This document shows positions 49,336-61,300 of a stretch of 64,000 nt of DNA, piece after piece. The position numbers and the translations under genes were made by a program. Each line of letters starts with the position of its first letter. Within the stretch, counting starts at the first letter, position 1. Origin of the DNA: Scatosoma sp048465415 (GTDB lineage: Bacteria > Bacillota > Clostridia > Christensenellales > Borkfalkiaceae); the NCBI GenBank assembly GCA_048465415.1, contig DBFWLO010000008.1:124001-188000 (forward strand). Reading direction: 5' to 3'. The notes below the pieces were generated by a model. It saw only the letters and a program-made list of their open reading frames with translations. It made no database searches and was not told where the DNA came from.

Positions 49336-49404
49336 ATGATCAGATGGATTTACGCGGCGGCGCTCGTCTGGCAGACGTCCGTTTTGGTTCTGCTCTTTCT
49401 TTGA
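49336..49404 (+). CDS. Candidate 22-residue single-helix membrane peptide
   Basis: An ATG preceded by GGGAGA opens a 22-codon frame encoding a short basic start (MIRW) and one hydrophobic helix, ending in LVLLFL and a TGA at 49402. It fills the 99-base gap between comM and dprA. Expression is not shown; composition as a perfect membrane helix and the ribosome binding site are the only evidence. Confidence 0.35.
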   Translation: MIRWIYAAALVWQTSVLVLLFL

Positions 49405-49423
49405 AGTAGCGGGAGGAGAGAAT

Positions 49424-50509
49424 TTGAAAGTTTATACGAAGGAAGAAAAAGTATATATCTGGCTGGACAGCTTTCCGCTCGACGCGGGCGAGAAAAAACG
49501 TCTCTTAAAAGAAGCGGGCTCTCCCGCGGCGTTGACGCGCGATTTTCGTCGATTTAGGGAAAGCCTGATTAAATCGGTCGGGGAAAGCGTATATAATAAT
49601 ATGCTCGCTTCCCTCTCCGACGGCGGCGCCTATTTCCAAAGAGTGGAAGCGGAACTCGACCGTCGGGGCACGCTCGCGATTCCCCGCGATTCCGAGCTAT
49701 ATCCCCCTTCGCTGTTAAATCTGAGGGAACCTCCGCTCGTCCTGTACGCGAAAGGGGACGCCGCTCTCCTCAAAACCCGTCTCTTCACGGTCGTAGGCTC
49801 CCGCCGCACGCCCGCCGCGGCTTTGAGAATCGGCGCCGAGATCTGTAAAGAACTCTCCGCGGCTTTCACGATCGTCACGGGCACGGCCGACGGCGGAGAC
49901 AGCGCGGCGATCGAAGGCGCGCTCAAAGGCGGCGGGAAAGTGATCTCGCTCGCGGCGGGCGGCTTTTCCGCATTGCCGCAGGGCAACCTCGACCTTCTCT
50001 CCCGCGCCGCGAAAAGCGGCCTGCTCCTTTCGGCCTGTCCTTTCGATACGCCGGTGCGTCCCTATTCTTACGAAAGCCGCAACGCGCTGCTGGCGGCGCT
50101 GGGCGAAGGCACGCTGGTGCTGGGCGCGGGCGGGAAAAGCGGCGCGCTGATCACGGCCGGGTACGCAAAGACCGCCGGCAAACCGGTATTCGCCCTGCCG
50201 TACGCGCCGGGCTCCGAATCGGGCGCCGGCTGTAACGCTCTGATCAAAAAAGGCGCGTACCTCACCGAAAATTCGGTTGACATTTTCATGCGGTTTGGTA
50301 TAAACTTGATAAAGGAAAAATCCTGTCCGCCGCTGACGAAGGAAGAAACGGCCGTTTTGTCCGCGCTGAAAGAGCTTGCGGAGGCGCACGTCTTTGAACT
50401 CGCCGAACGTTCGGGAGTACCGCTTTTTAAGCTGTACGGGATCCTGTCGTCGCTGGAAATCAAGGGCCTCGCCGTCCGTCTGGGCGGCAACCGCTACGCG
50501 CCCGTGTAA
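49424..50509 (+). CDS. dprA: DNA-processing protein DprA
   Basis: The 361-residue protein has the DprA Rossmann-like core: VVGSRRTPAAALR, then VTGTADGGDSAAIEGAL (usual S-G-x-A-x-G-I-D-x-x-A-H), SGALITAGYA, and a C-terminal winged helix. DprA loads RecA on incoming single strands. The core motif is somewhat divergent: the His of AH is Ile-Glu. The start is TTG at 49424 behind GGGAGGAGAG. topA follows 32 bases later, as in other Firmicutes. Confidence 0.9.
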   Translation: MKVYTKEEKVYIWLDSFPLDAGEKKRLLKEAGSPAALTRDFRRFRESLIKSVGESVYNNMLASLSDGGAYFQRVEAELDRRGTLAIPRDSELYPPSLLNLREPPLVLYAKGDAALLKTRLFTVVGSRRTPAAALRIGAEICKELSAAFTIVTGTADGGDSAAIEGALKGGGKVISLAAGGFSALPQGNLDLLSRAAKSGLLLSACPFDTPVRPYSYESRNALLAALGEGTLVLGAGGKSGALITAGYAKTAGKPVFALPYAPGSESGAGCNALIKKGAYLTENSVDIFMRFGINLIKEKSCPPLTKEETAVLSALKELAEAHVFELAERSGVPLFKLYGILSSLEIKGLAVRLGGNRYAPV

Positions 50510-50541
50510 AATACGCTAAAATTTTCAAAAAAGGAAGATAT

Positions 50542-52864
<2,323 letters not shown>

Positions 52865-52875
<11 letters not shown>

Positions 52876-54184
52876 GACGTCTGCCGTCAAGGTCAAAGTG
52901 ATCGGGGGCGGGCTGGCGGGCAGCGAGGCGGCGTATCATCTGGCGCGGCGGGGGATCCCCGTCGAGCTCGTGGAGATGAAACCGAAAAAATTCACGCCCG
53001 CGCACGAGAGCGCGTACTTCGCCGAACTCGTCTGCTCCAATTCCCTGAAAAGCAACGATATCTACGGCAACGCCTGCGGCCTTCTGAAAGAAGAGATGCG
53101 CAGACTCGGCTCTCTGACGATCTGGGCGGCGGACCAGACCTCCGTGCCCGCCGGCGGCGCGCTCGCCGTGGACCGCGAAAAGTTTTCCGCCCTCGTCACG
53201 CAGCGGCTCCGCTCCTGCCCCGGGATCGCTTTCACCTGCGAAGAGGCGGAAACGCTGCCCGAGCTGGGGGCGAACGAATACGCGATCGTCGCCACCGGCC
53301 CGCTGACGAGCGGCGCCTTAGCCGAAGACATAGAGAAAAAGACGGGCGGCAACCTGCATTTTTACGACGCTTCGGCGCCGATCGTCGCGGCGGAGAGCAT
53401 CGATCTTGCAAAGGCGTTCACGGGCGATCGTTACGGCCGCGGCACGGGCGATTACATCAACTGTCCGCTCACGAAAGAAGAGTACGAAAATTTTGTGGAC
53501 AACCTGCTCGGCGCCGAGCGCGCGAACTTGCACGAATTCGATAAACGGGACGTGTTCGAGGGCTGTATGCCCATCGAGATCATGGCCTCGCGCGGGAAAG
53601 ACACGCTCCGCTTCGGCACCCTCAAACCGGTGGGGCTTTGGGACGAAGGGGGCAAACGCCCGTACGCGGTGTTGCAGCTGCGCAGGGAAAACGAAGCGGG
53701 CACGGCGTATAACCTCGTCGGCTGCCAGACCAATCTCAAATTTTCCGAGCAAAAACGTGTATTTTCGCTGATCCCCGCGCTGAAAGACGCGGAGTATCTG
53801 CGCTACGGCGTCATGCACAGAAATACGTATATCCAGTCCCCCGATGTTTTAAATCGCGATTTTTCGTTTAAGAATAAGGAAAGCCTTTCCTTCGCCGGCC
53901 AGATCACGGGCGTCGAGGGGTATGTGGAAAGCGCGGCGAGCGGCCTTCTGGCGGCGCTCCATTTGGCCGATAAACTGCTCGGCAGGCCCGCCCGCGTCTT
54001 CGACGAACGCACCGTCTGCGGCGCGCTGGAAAGGCATATCTCCACTCCCAATCGGGACTTTCAGCCGATGAACGCCAATTTTGGGATTCTCGCGCCCCTG
54101 CCGGAAAAAATACGCGACAAAAAAGCGCGTTATCGCGCTTTGGCGGAACGTTCTCTCGCGGCGATCGGGGAAGTAAAGGACTGA
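52865..54184 (+). CDS. trmFO: Methylenetetrahydrofolate-tRNA-(uracil-54 C5)-methyltransferase TrmFO
   Basis: The 439-residue flavoenzyme makes ribothymidine-54 in tRNA using methylene-THF. The FAD motif VIGGGLAGSEAAYHLARRG (residues 10-28), the LVCSNSLKS segment and the GQITGVEGYVES motif are visible. The ATG at 52865 lies inside the topA end (11 bases), so translation is coupled. In related genomes xerC follows; here a hairpin and hslV follow. Confidence 0.96.
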
Positions 54185-54190
54185 AAGACT

Positions 54191-54232
54191 CGACCGCTTT
54201 GTTTTCAGGGGAAAACAAAGCGCGTTTGGTCG
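54191..54232. repeat. Perfect hairpin between trmFO and hslV
   Basis: CGCTTTGTTTTC (54195-54206) and GAAAACAAAGCG (54211-54222) form a perfect 12-pair stem around AGGG, and the flanks CGACC/GGTCG can extend it. It lacks a T tract, so it is not a standard terminator; RNA stability or processing is possible. Confidence 0.6.
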
Positions 54233-54253
54233 AAAAAATTAAAGAGGTAAGCT

Positions 54254-54847
54254 ATGACGGAATTCAGAGGAACGACGATTTGCGCGGTGAAAAAGGACGG
54301 CGTGACGGCGATTGCGGGCGACGGCCAGGTGACGATGGGCGAATCGGTAATTTTTAAAAACTCGGCGGTAAAGGTGCGCCGCATCTACGGCGGCAAGGTG
54401 ATTTTGGGCTTTGCAGGCTCGGTGACGGACGCGTTTTCCCTCTCGGAGCGTTTCGAGGGCATGCTGAATAAATTCGCGGGCAATCTCATGCGCTCGGCGG
54501 TGGAGCTCGCCGATTTGTGGCGCAGCGACAAGATCGGCCGCAAGCTCGACGCGATGATGATCACGGCGGACGAGCATACGCTCCTGATCCTTTCGGGCAC
54601 GGGCGAAGTCATCGAACCGGACGGCGGCGTGTGCGCGATCGGCAGCGGCGGCAATTACGCTTTGGCGGCGGCGCGGGCGCTGTACGCCGAAACGGACTAC
54701 GACGCGGAGACGATCGCGAGAAAGGCCTTGAAGATCGCCTCGGAGATCTGCGTCTTTACCAACGACAATATCCGCTGCGAGACGGTAGGCAAAAAACCGG
54801 AGACCGCGCCGGCGAAGAAGCCGCGCGCCAAAAAGGAGGAAAAGTGA
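54254..54847 (+). CDS. hslV: ATP-dependent protease subunit HslV
   Basis: The 197-residue peptidase forms the core of the HslUV protease. The mature N-terminus is Thr7 (FRG|TTICAV), the N-terminal nucleophile; GDGQVTMGESVIFK and GFAGSVTDAF motifs follow. The C-terminus ends in a basic tail (KKPRAKKEEK). AGAGGT precedes the ATG. hslU follows one base after its stop. Confidence 0.96.
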   Translation: MTEFRGTTICAVKKDGVTAIAGDGQVTMGESVIFKNSAVKVRRIYGGKVILGFAGSVTDAFSLSERFEGMLNKFAGNLMRSAVELADLWRSDKIGRKLDAMMITADEHTLLILSGTGEVIEPDGGVCAIGSGGNYALAAARALYAETDYDAETIARKALKIASEICVFTNDNIRCETVGKKPETAPAKKPRAKKEEK

Positions 54848-54848
54848 T

Positions 54849-56159
54849 ATGGATTTATCCCCCAAACAGATCGTCAATCAACTTGATAAATACATCATCG
54901 GCCAGAGCGACGCGAAAAAAGCGGTGGCGATCGCGCTGAGAAACCGTTATCGCCGCGCCCAGCTCCCCCCGGAAGTGCGCGAGGAGATCACGCCGAAAAA
55001 CATTATCATGAAAGGTCCCACGGGCGTGGGCAAGACGGAGATCGCAAGGCGGCTGGCCAAGCTCGTCCGCGCGCCGTTCATCAAGGTGGAAGCGACCAAG
55101 TACACGGAAGTGGGCTACGTGGGCAAGGACGTCGAAGGCATGATCCGCGACCTCGCCGAATGCGCCTACCGGCTCGTCAAAGCGGAGAAGGAAGAAGAGG
55201 TCAAGGCGAAGGCGACGGCGGCGGCGGAAAAGCGCATTCTCAAAGTGCTCGTCGAAGTCAAAAAAGAGGATCGGGGGGAAACGCCGAAGGAGCTCTTCGA
55301 GGCGAATATCCTCGACGGGCTGAGAAAGGGCGCCTACGACAACGTGATCGTGGAGATGGAGGTCAACGACGTTCCCCAGGCGATGGAACTCGTGCCGGGC
55401 GGCGCGGCGATCAGTATCGGCAGCATCTTCGGGGATATGTTCTCCCAACGCAAAAAGAAACGCAAACTGACGATCCGGGAAGCGATGCAGATCGCGCTCG
55501 AAGAGGAAGCGTCCAAACTCGTGGACGACGACGCGGTGAAGGCGGAAGCGCTCTATCGCGCCGAAAACGACGGCATCGTGTTCATCGACGAGATCGACAA
55601 GATCGCGGGCAAGGGCAGTCAGAACGGCGCGGACGTGTCGAGAGAGGGAGTGCAGAGGGATATTCTGCCCATCGTCGAGGGTTCGACGGTGATCACCAAA
55701 TACGGCCCCGTCAAGACGGATTTCATTCTCTTCATCGCGGCGGGCGCTTTCCACGTCTCCTCGATCGAGGATCTGATCCCCGAACTGCAAGGCCGCTTCC
55801 CGGTCTCGGTGGAACTGCAAAGTCTGAGCAAGGAAGATTTCGTACGGATCCTGACGGAGACGGAAAACTCGCTCACTTTCCAGTACGCGAAACTTTTAGG
55901 CGTGGATAACATCGATCTGCGTTTCCGGCCGGAGGCGATCGAGAGGATCGCGGAGATCGCCGTGGAGCTCAACGCGACGTCCGAGGACATCGGGGCGCGG
56001 CGGCTGCACACGGTCATGGAATATCTGCTCGAAGACATTTCCTTCAACGCGGGCGGCGGAGACTATCCGACGGTGACGCTCGACGTCACGAGCCGGTATG
56101 TGGACGAACATCTGAGCAAACTCACCAACGACCGGGATCTGAAAAAATACGTTCTCTGA
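54849..56159 (+). CDS. hslU: ATP-dependent protease ATPase subunit HslU
   Basis: The 436-residue AAA+ unfoldase feeds HslV. Walker A is GPTGVGKTE, Walker B FIDEIDKIAG, the pore GYVGKDVE motif and the C-terminal L-x-x-Y-V-L are present; the I domain lies between. No terminator follows, and hisS comes 36 bases later; codY, the usual next gene, is not here. Confidence 0.97.
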   Translation: MDLSPKQIVNQLDKYIIGQSDAKKAVAIALRNRYRRAQLPPEVREEITPKNIIMKGPTGVGKTEIARRLAKLVRAPFIKVEATKYTEVGYVGKDVEGMIRDLAECAYRLVKAEKEEEVKAKATAAAEKRILKVLVEVKKEDRGETPKELFEANILDGLRKGAYDNVIVEMEVNDVPQAMELVPGGAAISIGSIFGDMFSQRKKKRKLTIREAMQIALEEEASKLVDDDAVKAEALYRAENDGIVFIDEIDKIAGKGSQNGADVSREGVQRDILPIVEGSTVITKYGPVKTDFILFIAAGAFHVSSIEDLIPELQGRFPVSVELQSLSKEDFVRILTETENSLTFQYAKLLGVDNIDLRFRPEAIERIAEIAVELNATSEDIGARRLHTVMEYLLEDISFNAGGGDYPTVTLDVTSRYVDEHLSKLTNDRDLKKYVL

Positions 56160-56195
56160 AAAGCGACGGGAAAGAAATAAAGGATAAAAGCGATT

Positions 56196-57446
56196 ATGAT
56201 CAATATACCCAAGGGCACCAAAGACGTTCTGCCCTTCGAATCGTATAAATGGCAGTACGCGGAAGGGGTGGCGCGCGAGGCGGCGAAGCTGTTCAATTTG
56301 AAGGAGATCAGAACCCCGGTTTTCGAGCACACGGAGCTGTTCAGCCGCGGCGTGGGCGACACGACGGACATCGTGACGAAAGAGATGTATACCTTCCGCG
56401 ACAAGGGCGACCGTTCGATCACGTTGAAGCCGGAAGGCACGGCGGGCGCGGCGCGTTCGTTTGTGGAGAACGGCATGGCGGGCGGCGTTCTGCCCGTGAA
56501 GATGTACTACCTCACGCCCGCGTTCCGCTACGAGCGGGCGCAGAAGGGGAGACTTAGGGAATTTCACCAGTTCGGCGTGGAGATCTTCGGCGCGAAGGGC
56601 GCGGACACGGACGCGGAAGCGATTCTCATCGCGGACAGCCTGCTCAAAAAATTCGGCCTGCGCGTGAAACTGCACGTCAATTCGATCGGCTGCCCCGCCT
56701 GCCGCGCCGAATACAATAAAGCGCTCAAAGCGTATTTCGCGCCCCGGCTGGGCGAGCTTTGCCCCGACTGCAAAGCGCGCTTTGAAAAAAATCCGCTCCG
56801 GCTTTTAGACTGCAAAGTGGACGAATGTAAAAAGATCAACGCGGGCGCGCCCTCGATTTTAGAATATCTCTGCGCCGACTGCGAAGCGCATTTTAAGAGC
56901 GTGAAGGAGTTCCTGAGCGGAGCGGGCGTCGCCTATGAAATCGATCCGTGCATCGTTCGTGGGCTGGACTACTACACCCGCACCGTGTTCGAGTTCGTTT
57001 CCTCGGACATCGGCTCGCAGGGCACGGTCTGCGCGGGCGGCAGGTACGACGGACTCATCGAAGAGATCGGCGGCCCGTCGGTGCCGGCGGTGGGTTTCGC
57101 GGCGGGGCTGGAACGGATCCTGCTCGTCATGGAAGAGACGGGCGTGCAGATTCCCGCGCCGGAAGGGCCGACGGTGTATCTGGCGGGACTGGACGCGGAG
57201 TGCCGGAAGAAGGCGTTCGGGATCGCGGCAAAACTTCGCGAAGCGGGAATCACGGCGGAGATCGATCATATGGAACGCTCGGTCAAGGCGCAGTTCAAGT
57301 ACGCGGACAAGATCGGCGCGAACTACGTGGCGGTGATCGGCGGGAACGAACTGCAAGCGGGCGTCATGAACGTCAAACGCATGGCCGACTCGACGAGCGA
57401 AAGCGTCGCCTTCGACGACGCGGTAAACTATTTCAAAAATAAATAA
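56196..57446 (+). CDS. hisS: Histidine-tRNA ligase
   Basis: The 416-residue class II synthetase charges tRNA-His. It starts INIPKGTKDVLPFES, contains class II motif 2 (F-R-Y-E-R-A-Q-K-G-R-L-R-E-F-H-Q-F-G), the His-specific LDYYTRTVFEF motif and a C-terminal anticodon domain. The stop is 24 bases before the trxA start. Confidence 0.97.
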   Translation: MINIPKGTKDVLPFESYKWQYAEGVAREAAKLFNLKEIRTPVFEHTELFSRGVGDTTDIVTKEMYTFRDKGDRSITLKPEGTAGAARSFVENGMAGGVLPVKMYYLTPAFRYERAQKGRLREFHQFGVEIFGAKGADTDAEAILIADSLLKKFGLRVKLHVNSIGCPACRAEYNKALKAYFAPRLGELCPDCKARFEKNPLRLLDCKVDECKKINAGAPSILEYLCADCEAHFKSVKEFLSGAGVAYEIDPCIVRGLDYYTRTVFEFVSSDIGSQGTVCAGGRYDGLIEEIGGPSVPAVGFAAGLERILLVMEETGVQIPAPEGPTVYLAGLDAECRKKAFGIAAKLREAGITAEIDHMERSVKAQFKYADKIGANYVAVIGGNELQAGVMNVKRMADSTSESVAFDDAVNYFKNK

Positions 57447-57470
57447 GTAAAAGGAAAGGAGGAGATTTTT

Positions 57471-57788
57471 ATGGTAAAATACGTGACTTCCAAGGAGCTT
57501 GAAGAGCTGTTGAAAGAGAGCAAACTGCCCGTCGTGTGCGATTTCTGGGCGAGCTGGTGCGGTCCCTGCCGCATGCTGGCGCCGGTATTCGAGGACGTTT
57601 CGGATAAAATGGAGGACAAAGCCGTATTCGTCAAATTGGACGTGGACGAGAACGAGGAAGCGGCGGTGAAATACGGCATCACATCGATTCCGAACGTGAT
57701 CCTGTTCAAGGACGGAACGCCCGCGGCGAACAGCATGGGCTTTGTTCCGGAAAAGACGCTCGTCGATTTCGTGGAAAAGAATATCTGA
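57471..57788 (+). CDS. trxA: Thioredoxin
   Basis: The 105-residue protein is a standard thioredoxin with the active site WCGPC in FWASWCGPCRML and the cis-Pro in ITSIPNVILF. It reduces protein disulfides. AAGGAGGAG precedes the ATG. It ends in a strong terminator. Confidence 0.97.
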   Translation: MVKYVTSKELEELLKESKLPVVCDFWASWCGPCRMLAPVFEDVSDKMEDKAVFVKLDVDENEEAAVKYGITSIPNVILFKDGTPAANSMGFVPEKTLVDFVEKNI

Positions 57789-57837
57789 CAAAAAACGGCT
57801 TTTTCGCGGGGCGGCCTTTGCGAAAAAGCCGTTTTTC
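57789..57837 (+). terminator. Terminator after trxA
   Basis: AAAAAACGGCTTTTTCGC pairs with GCGAAAAAGCCGTTTTT, a perfect long stem with A and T tracts; usable in both directions. Confidence 0.9.
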
Positions 57838-57878
57838 GTCGGCGTCCGGCCAAGACTAAGGCCGAATGGAGGGGAAAG

Positions 57879-58147
57879 ATGAAATATAATCTCATTTATA
57901 TGAGCAATATAGCCAGGCGGAAGGTAGCTTCTTTCGAATGCGAGGGGGAGCCTTTTGAAACGGCCGAAAAAATTTTGACGGAAAACGGATACAACATTAT
58001 GGGTTTGCATACGATATTCGATCGCATGAAAATATGGATCCACCCCTCATCTTCATCTGGGATTATATCGTTAATAAAAAGGAGATAACAAAAGCTTACG
58101 ACCTATTCCGGCAACCGAAATATCGGCATATCAAAGGCGTTAATTAA
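57879..58147 (+). pseudogene. Small gene split by a frameshift (unknown function)
   Basis: An ATG with GGAGGGGA opens a frame that encodes 52 coherent residues and then reads into WIHPSSSSG and stops at 58088. A second frame, minus one, is open from at least 58034 to 58147 and encodes a sensible stretch (DPPLIFIWDYIVNKKEITKA, then DLFRQPKYRHIKGVN). Joining them at the AAAA at 58029-58032 gives an 89-residue protein. The DNA is clearly more AT-rich than its neighbours. Either an indel in the genome or assembly, or two overlapping genes; the encoded family is not recognised. Confidence 0.5.
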
Positions 58148-58215
58148 TAAAAGTTCGGTAAAAAGATTGCGAAAAATAAAACCGATACAGAAAGCGCAAA
58201 ACTGTCATTCTTGTG

Positions 58216-58249
58216 GCCGCAACCCTTGACGGCAAAAGGGTTTGCGGCT
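58216..58249. repeat. Inverted repeat around the promoter of the fusion gene
   Basis: GCCGCAACCCTT (58216-58227) and AAGGGTTTGCGGC (58237-58249) are complementary with a one-base bulge. The left arm runs into the -35 box and the right arm abuts the -10 box; an operator is plausible. Confidence 0.5.
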
Positions 58250-58255
58250 TATAAT
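58226..58255 (+). promoter_or_regulatory. Promoter of the three-domain fusion gene
   Basis: TTGACG (58226-58231), 18 bases, TATAAT (58250-58255); start near 58262, about 40 bases before the gene. Confidence 0.7.
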
Positions 58256-58300
58256 AGTCTCCAAAAGCCGAAAGGCCGAAAAAGGAGAATTTTCAAGAAG

Positions 58301-61300
58301 ATGCCATCGACGCAAAAGACGGCTCAAAGCCGTTTGTCAAAAGGGATTGCGGCCAATAAGACGCCGCTTGTCCTCAACGCGCTTTTTTTCGCGCTTATTT
58401 TACTTTTCGACGCTCTCTATCTCGCTTCCAAATACGTGACCGAGGTCAAGGCGGTTCAGGACCTTCTGAAATCGTTTACATCTTTTTTATTCGTCCTCTG
58501 CTGCGCCGCCAATCTCTTCCTCGCGAGAAAATACGCCGGACGGCGGGGCGGCGCCTACCGCGTCCTTTTGTTTGTCGGACAGATCTTCGCCTGCGCGGGG
58601 GATATCGCCCTCAATTTCGATTTCACGATCGGCGCGGGGCTGTTCGCGGCGGGGCACGTGCTCTTTTTCGCCGCCTTCTGCTCGCTCGAAACGTTCACTT
58701 TCCGGGGATTTTTGGCTTCCCTGCTCATAGCCGCCGGCGCGCTGTGCCTCTTGATCTTTTATCCGCGCTTCGATTTCAAAGGACTCGATTTCGTCGTTTA
58801 CGCCTACGCGATCGTCATTTCCTGCATGCTCGGCAAGGCGGTCTCCGTCGCGGCCTCGCGCGTGCTCGACAAACGGCTGCGCGCCGTCGTCTTTGCCGGA
58901 GCGCTTCTCTTCTTCCTCTCCGATTTAATGCTCGTCTTTCATCAGTTCGCCGGCGGCGGCAGGCTGTTCGACGCGCTTTGTCTCTTCCTTTACTATCCCG
59001 CGGAATTCCTCCTCGCCCTCTCCGTGCTCGCGGCGGCCGCGTTCGGTCTGACCAAAGAGGAAACACCCCGTTCCCGCATGCCTTTTTTTAAGCGCCTCTT
59101 TTGCCGCGGTTTTCAGTTCGTCTTTAAGATCGCCATTCCCTTTCTTCCTTACCGCCGTCCCGCGATCCTCAAAAGCGCCGCCGAAGCGACGGAGACGCTG
59201 AAAAGGGCGGGCGCCGACAAAATCCTTCTCGTCACCGATCCGGGCGTGTACGGGCTGGGGCTGACGGGGGAGCTGGAATCCCTGTGCCGGCAGGCGGGCG
59301 TTTCCGTCTTTGTCTATCACGACACCGCCGCCAATCCCACCGTTTCCGACGCGGAAGCCGCCCGGGAACTCTACGAACGCAACGGCTGCAAGGCCATCGT
59401 CGCGTTCGGCGGCGGCTCGGCGATCGACTGCGCCAAAGCCGCGGGCGCGCGCGTCGTCAATCCTAAAAAACCGCTCGCGAAAATGAAGGGCGTGCTCCGC
59501 ATCTTCAAGAAACTGCCTCTCCTCGTCGCCGTCCCCACGACCGCCGGCACCGGCAGCGAAACTACCCTCGCCGCCGTCATCACCGACGACGAGACGAGGC
59601 ACAAATACCCGATCAACGCCTTTTGCCTGATTCCGCGCTATGCCCTCCTCGACGAAAAAGTCACCTTCGGTCTGCCGCCCTTCTTCACCGCCGCCACCGG
59701 CATGGACGCGCTCACCCACGCCGTGGAAGCCTATATCGGCAATTCCACCACCCGCGAAACCCGCGCCGCGGCGGAGGAAGCGGTTCTGCTGATCTTCCGC
59801 TACCTCCCGCGCGCCTACGAAAACGGCTCGGATGCGGAAGCGCGGCGGGGCATGCAGCGCGCCGCCTATCTCGCCGGCGTCGCCTTTACGAAATCGTACG
59901 TCGGCTACGCGCACGCCCTCGCCCACGCGCTCGGCGGAAAGTACAATACTCCGCACGGGCTGGCAAACGCCGTCATTTTGCCCTATTTCCTCAAAGCGTA
60001 CGGGCTGAGCGCCGCCCCGAGACTCGCCCGATTGGCGCTTAAAACGGGCATTGCGCGCCCTGAGGACGATTTTAAGACCGCCGCGCGGAAATTTATCGAC
60101 CGGATCGAATCTCTCAACGCCAAAATGGGGATTCCCCGCACCTTAAACTGTATCCGCGCCGAGGATATTCCCGCCCTCGCGCGCCATGCCGCCAAAGAGG
60201 CGAATCCCTTATATCCCGTACCCAGACTGATGACCGAAGAGGAGCTTAAAACGATGTATTTCGATATTTCTCAAAAGAACGGCTTCCCCGTGAACGGGGA
60301 AGGAAAACCCGATTTCGACGGCGCGCTCGCGCGCCAGAAACAATTTTTCGCGAGCGGCGTCACCCTCTCGCCCGCTTACCGGATCTGCGCCTTAAAGGCG
60401 CTCTACAACGCCGTCAGGGACGCGGAGGAGGAGATTGGCGAGGCGTTGAAAGCCGACCTCGGGAAGAGCGCCTTTGAAAGCTATATGTGCGAAGTGGGCA
60501 TGACGCTGGCGGAGATTTCCTACATGATCAAAAACCTGCGACGCTTTGCCAAAGACAGACGGGTGAGAACGCCGCTCGCGCAGTTCGCCGCGAAGAGCTT
60601 CGTCAAAAAGTCGCCCTTCGGCTGCGTGCTCGTCATGAGTCCCTGGAACTATCCCTTCATGCTCGCCATGGAACCGCTCGCCGACGCGCTCGCGGCGGGA
60701 AATACCGTGATTTTGAAACCGTCCGCCTATTCTCCCCACGTGTCGAAAGCGATCGCTTCGCTGGTGGCGCGCACTTTTCCCGCCGAGTACGTGACCGTCG
60801 CGGAAGGGGGGAGGGCGGAAAACGCCAAGCTGCTCGAAATGAAGTTCGACAAGATCTTCTTCACCGGCAGCGCCGCTGTCGGCAAAGAGGTGATGCGCTC
60901 CGCCGCGGAGCGTCTCGTCCCCGTCGCTCTCGAACTCGGCGGCAAGAGCCCGTGTATCGTCGACGAGACCGCCGATCTGCCGCTCGCCGCCAGGCGGATC
61001 GTCTTCGGCAAATTCCTCAATCTCGGCCAGACCTGCGTCGCGCCCGATTACGTATACGTCTCCGCCAAAGTCAAAGACGCCTTTTTGAAGGAAGTGGGCC
61101 GGCAGATACGCGTTCAGTACGGCGAAGCGCCCTTAAAGGACGAAACGTACGGCAAAATCATCAACCGCAAGCATTTCGACCGCATTTCCGGGCTAATCGA
61201 CGGGAAAAAAGTCGTCTTCGGCGGGGGCAGGGACGAGACGAGCTTACAGATCGAGCCAACCGTCCTGGACGGCGTCACCTGGGAGGACAAGGTGATGGGA

